Assembly (NCBI RefSeq): GCF_963678975.1
Contig: NC_089274.1
Location: 21,971,133 to 22,035,132 of the forward strand
Reading direction: 5' to 3'
Source: Dysidea avara
Taxonomy: Eukaryota; Porifera; Demospongiae; Dictyoceratida; Dysideidae
Length of the DNA: 64,000 bases
Of this stretch, positions 11,201 through 23,800 are shown piece by piece. Made by a program: the position numbers and the translations under genes. Below the pieces are notes generated by a model. That model was given only the letters and a program-made list of their open reading frames with translations, was not told where the DNA came from and ran no database searches. The stretch's first letter is position 1, and each line of letters starts with the position of its first letter.

Positions 11201-14200
11201 ATCAGATAGAGAGAGCTATATCGGAACTGAACTGGACCAGCGATGGTATAATCTTAATACTTTGTAGTGTGACAGTACATCTAGGTTAAACTTTTGACAG
11301 GTGCCTGGGAATATATTGAGTCAACACGTGATGTAGTTAGAGACTTGGAGAAGAGAGTACAACTGGCGAAGGATAATATAGAACAAATTATCACTATCAT
11401 GGCTAAGTGGTCTGAGTCACCAATGTACCTAAGGAAAGGTGATAAGAAAGATTCCTTGTTGAATTTGGAGGTATATGTAGCTATATTACATAACAGTGTT
11501 TAACAGTTTTGTTAATTAGGAAAGAGAAGCCAACCGTAAAGCTCGTTATGATAACATTACCTCTGGAGGTGAAAAAATACACAAGCTAGTGAAGGTATTA
11601 CTTGTATTTGAAAAACCAAGGTCATTTAATTGTGTATCATTTGGTAGGAAAATTTGGCATATTTCAAAGCTGAGGATGGTTCAAAGATTTGGCATGACTA
11701 CATCGAATATCTTGATGACATAGTGTTGGATGGCTTCTTCAACTACGTCCATTGTTCTCTTCAGTACTTCCTGGAGAACACAGACAAGGAGAAGTCAGGA
11801 ATGCCACCATTGCTCGAGGCCAGATTAGAGCTACAGGCACCAGCCATTATCTTCTCTCCTTCTATCGACCAGGATGCTGCTGACAGCTTCTTCATCTTGG
11901 TGGAAGGATTAGCAAATGATATTTTTAAAGGAGCATCTTTGATGCCACGACTAGCACTGCACAACGGGCAGGAAAATTATCAAGTAAGTCTTTATGTGGA
12001 TCCTGAATTGAAAGTGACCGCCTATTTTCTGAATTGTTGGTGTACATTCTATTAGAGTAATTGAGACGGTTTGTTCATATGCCACGTGTATGTATTTCAC
12101 AGAATGATGTGGAAGAGATTGCAGAACTTTCTGACTTGAGAGAAGAGTTGTTGGCACATGTTAACAATGCAATTGCTTTAGCTAGTGAATATTGCAACTC
12201 ATTCCAAAAGTACTCCTATTTGTGGGTTGATGACAGGCAAGAATTCATGCAGCAATTTTTGGTGTATGGACATGTTTTGACAGCTGAAGAAATTGAGCAG
12301 CATGGTGACGAGGGGGTGCCTGAGACTCCCCCAACACTAGAGCAGTTTAAGACACAGGTAGACACTTATGAGAAACTTTACATTGAGGTGGAGCAAGTTG
12401 AGGGCACTGCAATCTTTGATGTGTGGTTCAGAGTGGATTCTAGACCATTTAAACAAGCTCTATTAAATACTATCAAACGGTGGAGCTATATGTTCAAACA
12501 GCACTTAATTGATCATGTAGAGAATAGGTAAGATTTGTTCTTTACACATGAGCACAAGTGCACACTTGTGTGTGCACTTGTACGGGTGTGTGTGTTCATT
12601 AAAAGTTACTTTGAATATGAATTCCCCACAGCCTTACTGACTTAGCTGTCTTCATCAAGGAGACTAAGGCTGGTGTAGGTGTTGAAATACAAGAGGGAGA
12701 TTATGATGGATTAGTGGAAGTGATGGGACACCTACTAGCTGTTAAGGACAGACAAGCAACCACTGATGTGATGTTTGAACCACTGAAGCAGACCATTGAT
12801 CTTTTGAAGACGTATGAACAAGAGATGTCAGATGAGGTGCACCAGAGGTTACAGGAGTTACCAGAGCAGTGGAATGTCGTTAAGAAACAAGCTATAGTCA
12901 TGAAACAGAATGTTGCCCCACTACAAGCCAATGAGGTTTCTCTACTTCGAAGGAAAATAGCATCATTTGATGTAAGCTAAGAATTTTTGCTTTTTATTGC
13001 TATTCTCTAATGTATTTAAACACATTTAGGTGAAGCAGCACACATTTAGGGAGACTTTCAGGAAGAAGGCTCCACTGTTTTATGATTCCAACAATGTGTA
13101 CTCAAGAATTGATAAGGTGTGTATTGTGTTTGTTAAATAACATTTTATACACATATTTTTGTAGGTCAACTGTGATACTCAAGCTATGGAACAAGAGATG
13201 CAGCAATTGCAAGAAAGTGGTGGACTGTTTGAAGTCAACACTCCTGATTTCAAACAGCTCAAGGCTTGCCGCAAAGAAGTGGTCATGCTAAAAGCTCTCT
13301 GGGACACTATATTTTTAGTAAATAGTTCTTTTGATGACTGGAAGACCACATTGTGGAGAGAAATCAATGTGGAGACCATGGAAATGGATTGTAAGAAGTT
13401 TGTCAAAGATATCCGATCTTTGGACAAGGAGATGAGAGCTTGGGATGCATTCAGTGGTCTTGATTCTGCCGTGAAGAATATGGTGACATCACTACGTGCT
13501 GTTGGTGAACTTCAGAACCAGGCCATCAGGGACAGGCATTGGAGTCAGCTTATGCAGGCAACACAGGTTAGTACTGTTTAGCATGTACCGGGTTTATATG
13601 TGTTCATCAGGTTAAGTTTGTGATGTCAGATGAGACAACCCTGTCAGACCTGCTTGCTCTCAACCTACACAGTTTTGAAGATGAGGTTCACGGCATTGTG
13701 GACAAGGCCACTAAGGAATTATCAATGGAGAAGACATTGAAAGAATTGGATGCCACTTGGTCTCAGATGCAGTTCCAACATGAACAACATCACAGGACTG
13801 AAACAATGTTGCTAAAATCTGATGAAGAATTGATTGAAACACTAGAAGATAATCAGGTAATGATGATTGTGATTATTTGTATGAGATGTACAAGGTCTTT
13901 TGTGTTATAGGTTCAAATGCAAAACATGATGACTTCAAAATACGTTGGCTTTTTCCTGGAAGAAGTATCTGGCTGGCAGAAGAAGCTTGCCACTGCTGAT
14001 TCCGTGATAACCATTTGGTTTGAGGTGCAGCGAACCTGGTCCCATTTGGAGAGCATTTTTATTGGGTCTGGAGATATACGTTCTCAGTTACCTGAAGACT
14101 CTAAACGTTTTGATGGAATTGATACTGACTTTAAGGTAAGACTTACAGCCATGTATATATTGCTGTTGTTAGCTGTACATTGTAGGAGATAATGGCTGAA

Positions 14201-16943
14201 GCTGCTCAGGTACCCAATGTTGTTAAAATAACAAACAGGAAAGGTCTGTACGACCAATTGGAAGACATTCAAAAACGGTAAGGTAACAACAATATATTAT
14301 GGGTATATGCAGAGATGGGGTAACGCGTTACATAATAATTATAACATGTTACGTAATATATATTACAATTTGCGAGTTGAAGTAATATAATGCGTTACAT
14401 TGTGAAATGCATGTAATATAACTTAAGTTATACTTTTAGAAACTATTAACTCGTTACTAGTAACGAACAAAGTAATAATATTACGTAACAAGCAAGGTAA
14501 CGAGTAGCGATAAGCGCGATGTAACGAGTAATACTATGAGCAACAATGAGCCAGTAATGCATTACAAATGGCTTTTATACTGCGATTTACTATCCATTAA
14601 ACTACTCAGTGATCCATTACCTCAATCCATTAACCTTTCACCAATATTAAAGGATGCTGCCCGGTCCATTGGATTGATACGTACCACGTGACCACATAGA
14701 CCATTGCTATAAATGCCCACCGTCTGTGTGAAAACATGTGGTTTGCATGCATATATGCTGAAGTGTTAATTTAATTCATAATATTAAAGTATGTGAAGTT
14801 ACTTGCATTCAGTAACTTTAATATTTACAGCTAATAATATTAAGTTACATTTCACAAGTAACTTAATATGTAATATTATTAAGTAACATTTTATTTTAAG
14901 TAATATACTGTAATATATTTCATTGTGTAGAAAGTATTATGTATAATATGTAATATATTACCAAGAGTTAATAATAAGAGAGGCACTCTCTTATTATTAA
15001 CTCTTGATATTACTTTGAAAAGGTAACTTCCCCAACTCTGGGTATATGTCATTTACACATCTGCATATACAGGTTGGCAGTGTGTGAGAAAGCTCTGGCT
15101 GAATATTTGGAGACAAAGCGTCTTGCCTTCCCACGGTTTTACTTCATCTCATCTGCTGATCTGTTGGACATCCTGTCAAAGGGAAATCAACCTTCTGAGG
15201 TTAATTTAATACCACTAATGTTCCCATGTATAGTGTAAGTATTGTATGTAGGTTGCACGGCATCTGGCAAAGCTGTTTGACAGCATGGCCAAGTTGAAGT
15301 TCAAAGAGGATGACAAAGGAGAAAACACAGAGGAGGCACTGGTTATGTTTAGCAAGGATGGAGAGGAGTGCCCCTTTGACAATCCTTGCATGTGCATTGG
15401 ACCAGTGGAGGATTGGCTTAACAGGCTGCTGGACACAATGAAGTCTACTGTTAGGTACCAGTTCACTGAAGCTGTTGTTGCTTACGAAGAGAAGCCTAGG
15501 GAACAATGGCTGTTGGACTATCCTGCACAAGTGGCTCTAGCATGTACACAAATCTGGTGGACCACTGAGGTCGGTATAGCCTTCTCAAGACTAGAAGAAG
15601 GTTACGAGAATGCCTTGAAAGACTATTACAAGAAACAAGTCACTCAGTTAACAACACTTATCACTATGCTGCTGGGAGATCTCACCAAAGGATTGCGTCA
15701 GAAGATCATGACAATCTGTACAATTGATGTACATGCCAGAGATGTGGTAGCCAAGCTGATAGCACAGAAGGTGGAGAATGCTCAAGCCTTCACCTGGTTA
15801 TCCCAATTAAGACATCGCTGGGATGAAGAACAGAAACATTGTTTTGCTAACATCTGTGATGCCCAGTTCAAGTATTCTTATGAATACCTGGGGAATACCC
15901 CTCGTCTGGTGATTACACCTCTAACTGACAGGTACAGAGATTTAGTATCACCAAACTATCTTCTATTTCTTATCGCAGGTGTTACATTACATTGACGCAG
16001 TCTCTTCACTTAACCATGAGTGGTGCTCCTGCTGGGCCAGCTGGTACTGGCAAGACTGAGACAACTAAAGACTTGGGTAGAGCCCTAGGAATCATGGTGT
16101 ATGTGTTTAACTGCTCTGAACAAATGGACTATAAGGTTCATACTGCACTTACTGTAAAACTGAATTAAACAAATACTTTTGTAGTCTTGTGGCAACATTT
16201 ACAAGGGACTTGCACAGACTGGTGCTTGGGGTTGTTTTGACGAGTTTAACAGGATTTCAGTTGAAGTATTGAGTGTTGTTGCTGTCCAAGTAAAGTCCAT
16301 TCAGGATGCCATTAAGGCTAAGAAGAAGAGGTTCTTGTTTGAAGGCATAGAAATCAAACTCACCCCATCTGTTGGGTTGTTCATAACAATGAACCCTGGC
16401 TATGCTGGTAGGACTGAGTTACCAGAAAACTTGAAGGCATTGTTTAGGTAGAGGAATGTTAAATACATATGCCGTATATGTAACACTTCTTGCAGGCCTT
16501 GTGCTATGGTAGTACCTGATTTTGAGTTGATTTGTGAAATTATGTTGGTGGCAGAAGGTTTCCTTGATGCTCGACTGTTAGCCAGAAAGTTCATTACTTT
16601 ATACACACTTTGCAGAGAACTGTTATCAAAGCAGGTAACACTGAAACAGTTTTATAATCTGTTGCTCAGGATAATTTCCTAGGACCACTATGATTGGGGT
16701 TTACGAGCCATCAAGTCAGTGTTGGTAGTGGCTGGGTCTCTGAAGAGAGGTGACCGGGGCAGGCCTGAGGACCAAGTGTTGATGAGAGCTCTTAGAGATT
16801 TCAACATTCCCAAAATTGTCACTGATGACATGCCAGTGTTTATGGGTCTGATTGGAGACTTGTTCCCTGCCCTGGATGTACCCAGGAAGAGAGATTTGGA
16901 TTTTGAGAAATATGTGAAACAGGCTATTGTGGTATGTTGTGTG

Positions 16944-17008
<65 letters not shown>

Positions 17009-17388
17009 GGGGGAGGGGGGATATTAGATATCCTTACAGAGTAACTAAGTTGTAGACGTGCATTTACACTTTGTATAAATACTCTAATAAAGCAGTCTGC
17101 ATTAATTCACTTGTATACGTGTTGCACTTTCTTCAAGGAACTACGCCTGCAACCTGAGGACAGTTTTGTACTGAAGGTAGTTCAATTGGAGGAACTACTA
17201 AATGTTAGACACTCTGTGTTTGTTATTGGCAATGCTGGTACTGGCAAGACACAAATCCTCAAATCACTTAACAAGACTTATGTTATTATGAAGCGTAAAC
17301 CAGTTTGGGTTGACATCAACCCTAAAGCTGTCACAACTAATGAACTGTTTGGCTACATCAATCGTGCAACCAGAGAATGGAAAGATGG

Positions 17389-17481
<93 letters not shown>

Positions 17482-17822
17482 CTTTGCTCCAGTCTACCCA
17501 GCTGTTTAAATGGGGACCTGGTTGCCTGGTGTCAACTGGGGAAGCAGTCCACCCACCTGTAACATCAATGCGTACCTAGTATTAACTGGGGAAGTAAATG
17601 CCAACTGTCCAGTGGTTGAAGGTCCAGGTGGGACTTAGGGTGCCCACTGTGGGACATGGTACAGCCTCCTATGGGTTACTAGTCCTGCCCCAGGAGGATT
17701 TTCCTTCGCTGACTCCTAGCACTTGAGTAGCGCACAGGTGTCTCAGTGCTGGTTCACTGGGTAGGTGTGACTGTGCTAGCACGGCAGCTGAAGGCTTTGC
17801 TTTGTGTGTGTTGTGTGTGTGC

Positions 17823-17898
<76 letters not shown>

Positions 17899-20800
17899 AC
17901 ACACACGTCATAATTAATGGATATACACTGGCCATATCGCCAGTAGTTATCTAAACAATTAAATAGAAGATGCTGAGATGGCCTCTTCAGGAAGGGAATT
18001 CCACCCAGTTAGAAAAAAGTTTTGGGTAGATTCCATGTTCTTATATAATTAACTTTACCGGCTCCAAGTGTACAATGAGGAACCGGATAGTTCTGTATGG
18101 ATTACCGTGGAATGGGAGAATGGGAACTGTGTGCTGTAGGCTTGGAGTTCTCCGTCACAGGATCACGGGAAACTCACGTGACTGCTGCTGTGACGCAATG
18201 GATGCTCTACGTAGCACCGTCTAGGCACATGCAAGCAAGGCGACTGCATGGATGAACATCTGTTGACTTCCTTCCTTGGAGGCCGTGGGGGGCGACCTAC
18301 CCCCTACCCCTACTAGCGGATCCCTCTCCAGACAGAGCCTACAGCACAGCCCATTGTCACACTAACACTATCGCAAGCCTCATGACTCGGTTCACCAGTT
18401 AGTGGAGGTATGACAGAGTAAAATGGGAGGGATCAGGGAGGGACAAAGAAGCAAGTTGCTATCGCAACGAAATTTCTGAAAAGAGCGGGTAGATTATCCC
18501 GCTTGCCCCCAACAACTGCTCTTTCGTCACGTGCGCGGAATTTGAATATGATGGAAGAAGGGGGGCATCTGCGTGTTGTGTCACCTCAAGTTAACACCCT
18601 TTAACCTGCGGTTAAATTCGTATTAACTTTACCGGCTCCAAGTGTACAATGAGGAACCGGATAGTTCTGTATGGATTACCGTGGAATGGGAGAATGGGAA
18701 CTGTGTGCTGTAGGCTTGGAGTTCTCCGTCACAGGATCACGGGAAACTCACGTGACTGCTGCTGTGACGCAATGGATGCTCTACGCAGCACCGTCTAGGC
18801 ACATGCAAGCAAGGCGACTGCATGGATGAGCATCCGTTGACTTCCTTCCTTGGAGGCCGTGGGGGGCGACCTACCCACTCAAGCTAGACTGTAGAGGGTA
18901 ACAGGCTAGTAGTTCACCACGGCCTTCTGGCTACAGCACACTGGAGCCGCATTCACCCATTCAAGCGATTGTGTGGCAGCATGATTGTATTTCGTGCGGA
19001 AATTATCTTCCACCTAACTAGTAAATGAATTAAATGGACCACACGCATACACACACACACACACCTTAATAACAAACTGAACATCCCAATAATATCCGGA
19101 AATATACTGGTACGGACAGTTTGAGAGAGCCGAGGACACTGCTGCCAGTCGATGGGGATCCATCCTGATATAAAGCTTGTACGAAGAGCTCTTCCATCTG
19201 CCCAGGGTCTGAATAGTTGAGTCTTCTATGCCTTCCATAGCTGCTGTGGTGGCCGCTCCAATACGGAAGCTATGGCCAGCAAAGTCACAAGCCGGAAGAT
19301 TAGCTGAAGTCAAAGCCTGGCGGGTTGCAGCGATAAAAGCCGTCTGGGATAGTGGAGTACCATCCTGCCATTGAAATAGAGCACCTGGAACACTCCCCCG
19401 TTTCTGTAGATAACTCATGAGGGCACTAATGGGGCAGAGGTCATCCCCTGTCTTCCCTATAAATACTTTGACGCCCACCCTTTCCTGATCTGTCTTGGAT
19501 TGCTTGATCAGGAGTGAAATGATTGCCGGGGAAACAGGATTATCGACTGCCACATCTGAGAAGGAGAGATCAGCACTGGGATCGAATTTGGCTGTATCCA
19601 TAACTGTGACCTCACCTGAGCGGCAGAAAGAAAAGAAAGTCACCACAGCTGCCGCCCATAACACTACTGAATTGAAAGTAGGCTGATCAGTGATCCAGAA
19701 TGGTTTAATCCTCCTTAAGATCATGGGAGTAATGGGTAAGCGAGAGTGTTGAGGATAACCATCCCTACCCTCTCAACTTTAATTCCTCTGCTCTCTGATG
19801 ACCTGCTGTAATCGTGGCATCAGACCAATCTTGGGATCAGGGAGGCCATGGGAGATTTGCAGCTGACGAACCCCTGCCAGGTATGTGCGGATTGAGGCCT
19901 CCGCTAGACCCTGTTGACCCAAGCATGCCACAAAGTAACACAGTGTGGTTTCTGAGGTTGGCAGGGGTATGATTGAGAAACTGGCACAAAAATCCAAGTA
20001 GCGATGCTCAGCTGATTGATAAGTTTTGTGAGTAGATGGAGCCAGTCCAGCCATATAATATTTCTATACTGCTGCAAGTTGGGAAACCGTCGCCAAGGAT
20101 CCTAAGGTGAAAGGAGAGCATCTCATGATGGTATATTCATACAAATAGCTATGGGAATATACATAGGAACAAATAACAGAACACAAGCACAGTTCAATAT
20201 ATTTGTACAGATATACACAGAGTCGTAACATAGAATTACTACTGAATAAGTCTGAAGTCAGGATATCTAGATCCGTTGTAGTCGGCCTTTACTTGTCTCA
20301 TGTAAAGATTTATTGTCGGATGTAACTGCCACAAATAGTTGAGCCCATGAGGGGGAAATCCAGGTAATGTTCTGGGATATGAGATCCACCAATGGACGTG
20401 ATATGGAGGCTGGAGAGGGTGATGCGTGAGGAATCATAGCAAAGAACTGGTCCAGATGGTTACGCGAGATGGCATCTGCCTGAGAATTGAGCCGGCCAGG
20501 AATATGGATAGCTGAGAACCAGAAATCATGCCAAGCAGCAAAGAAAGCCAATAGGCGAATTAAGTGCATCATATGGATGTCCTTAGATGTGGTAGGGTTC
20601 AGGACTAACACCACTGCCTCATTATCTACCACGAATTGAACCATCTTGCCTGACCAAGAGGTGCTAAAGGTAGCAGCCGCAAGCACCACAGGAATAAGCT
20701 CCTTGACAGCGATGTTCAAGTGATATAGACGGGGTGACCACTTTAGTTGTAGCCATAGACGGTCTTGGACTGCTCCGCAACCCCAAGAGCCAGAAGCGTC

Positions 20801-23800
20801 CGTGTAGATTGAGATGTCAACCCCTGTCAAGCCCAGGTCCCACAGGAGGGACACACCGTTCCACTGTTCGGCAAAGAGCAGTCACCAAGTGATATCCGCT
20901 ATGGCCGAGTTGTTGAGACGTACAAGATGATCAGGGCGGCTGCCCACTCCTTGAAGGGTGTATAATCTTCTTACGAAGGGCCTTCCCGGGCGGACCACTT
21001 TGGACGCGAACTGTAGTAGACCGGTTAACTGCTCTAATGCATGTTTGGTTACTGAACGATGGTAAGCATAGAGACGCAAGTAGAAGAGTAACTCGGTTAG
21101 TTTAGCTCTGGGGAGGCGGAGTTGGAAAGCTTCCATATCTACCTCGATTCCAAGGAAGGTCAGGCAAGGGGAAGGGCCTTCCAACTTGGACGGTTCGACC
21201 GGGACGCCGAGAGAATCAAACAGGGATAGTAGCAAACGCTTCTGTAGCTCTGCTGAGGGCTGAGACTGTGCCACGAAAATGAAATCGTCGAGGTAATGAA
21301 GGCCCCGGGATACTCCCTGGCGCATAAGTATCCACTGTATGGCGTCCGTAATAGCTGTGAAGACCTTGGGAGCTGAATGTAGGCCGAAGGGAAGCATTCG
21401 GTCGATAAACACAGTACCTTGCCATTGGACACCCAGAAAGTACTGGTCTTCTGGGTGGACTGGTACCATACGATAAGCCTCTTTGATGTCGGCTTTTACT
21501 AGGAACGGGCCCCTGCCCGTGGCTACAATCAGGGCTGCCAAGTGGTCCACGGAGGCGTAAAACAAAGAGGATCTTTCTTTGCTGATACCATTGTTAACGC
21601 TGAAATTCCTTGGGGATGATAGGTCTACAATAAGTCTCCACCTACCCGGCTTATGTTTCTTGGGAATTAGACCAATGGGACTAATGTGGATTCCCCTCGG
21701 GGAAAACCCTGTAGGGCACCGCCACATTCGGTTCAGCTGCACCTCACGTGCTAGGTAAGCCGATACCAGTGATGGCCTTGGAATGTATAGATTCTGGCCC
21801 GAGTATTGGAGTGGATAGGAGCGACTGAATCCAATACGGAATCCGTCGTGAATACCCGACAGGATATAATTTACAAATTGGCAATCCGGGTGATCGGCAA
21901 GCTGTGCTGCCCAGGTTGTCCATCTAAGAGAGGTATCAATCTCTGTAGAAATGATGGCGTTGGGAGTGGGTGAGTGACCACACTGGCTGTCTAAGGCCAA
22001 CAAGTCATCATAATACTTGTATCTTCCATTCATCACCATCCCTCCAGTGAACAGGGTGAGCTCCAGATCTATGGAGGGGGGGAACAGTGAATTACACACC
22101 AAGCGGTGGAGAGTTGATTCCCCCCAACCATGTTATATAGTTGCCAGTGACAACCAGAGAGTGGCATGCAAGGAGATACAATGAACTATGAAGTTGAACA
22201 AGTGGTCATACTTGAGACTTTATAACATGACATGATGTAAGTAGCTATGTTAGTTTGTATATGTAAAGGTATACATGTATAATAAGGCAAATAGGAGCCC
22301 AGCTCCATCAGTAATACAATAAGATAAATACATAAATGAGTCCGGCTCAGTATATACCATTGCTACATGATAAGTGTCAACCACAGGTGGGGAGGACCAT
22401 CCTCACTTTTTGCCCCACGATCGTTTCATGGTGCAGGCGATTCTTGAGTGAGGACCCCCGCACTCTGAGCAGGCGTGCAAATATTGGCAGCGTGGGCGCT
22501 GACAGTTGCCAGTGTTCCATTTGAAGCAGATGGGGGTGGTGCCAGCAAATAGATCTGTTGGTCCTGACGAGGCTGGGGGGGTGGGTCGGGGCAAACATCT
22601 GCCGTAAATCGAAAGGTTAAGTTCACCCCAGACATTAATGCCTTTGGCAGCTGCCCACTCCCTGAACTCCCAGTCGTAGACGAGCCAATGACGGCCGCCC
22701 AGATCTTGAGCTAATTGAAGCACCACATGAAGGTGGGCTGCAAGGCCTGCTGCCTCTGCCTTTGATGTCGTCGGAGCTGACAAAAGGACTGCCATCAGCT
22801 GGGCATATGCCTGCAACCAGGTAGCAAGATCCGTGATGGTGGAAGGGGACTTCCTCGGGGATTTGGCCTGAGTAACAATGTGGCCCTCCACCATTGACGA
22901 TGAGCCCTCACTGGAGTCAGCCCCTCCGATTAGCTGGGCCAAGTCTATAAACTCCCAGCGTCTGATTTTCTCAATGAGACGAGTGGACACTGGAGGAATA
23001 CCCTCAGCCACAACCAGGGAGGGGCCTCGGTTGAGTTGGGGAAAGTCCGGTACACTGCTTACAGGGGGCAGTGGTGCTCCCCGTACCCCCAGCAATGGGT
23101 CAACAGGAAGAAGTGGTCCAGCGCTGCGGCCACCTGAACAGAAACAATTAAGATAATGGCAGTCCATTAGCAATGTGACAGTGCGCTGCACTGGGCAACC
23201 AAACCAAATTACACAATGAAAGTAACTGGATACTGGCCTTTTTGGCCCCCCTTTGCTACCACCAGTAACTGGAGAGCAGCCTCCTATACTAGCGACTGCC
23301 GACAGGGTAGAGCAGCCAGGTAGAGTGCGCTGCACTACTCAGAGGATTGGTGCGCTGCACTGCTACGAACATTCAACAGAGCTAATATAAAGGAAAACAA
23401 CAACAGCCATGACCAATAACAGATAACTACCTGAAGACGAGGGTGGGACTTGTACCCCGGCTGGAGTAGCCGCAGAGGACAGGGGGTTTCTCGACGAAGG
23501 TCCCGGCTGTTGTAAAATTCCGGCAACGGTCGTGGCAATGTTTGAGAGGTCGTTCGGGGTAAGTCTCAGACGAAGCGTGGATGAAGTGGATGGCGGTAGC
23601 CCAGGCATGGACACTGGGATAGCCGGTGGGGGCGGAGGAAGTCCTGGAACTATCGGCACTGATGCCGGAACTACTGGAGCAGGAATGGCGGGAACCATTG
23701 GAACGGAGACAACTGGTTGCACGAGAACTGGAGCCGTTGTAGAGGACTGTATTGACACTACAGCCGGAGGAGCCGGCGGCACACCAGAGCCAGACGCTGA

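Noticed and set aside
16946-17896. Open frames coding Cys-Val or His-Thr runs (also at 53,457-53,756)
   Set aside because: They are translations of GT/CA microsatellites and have no gene context.
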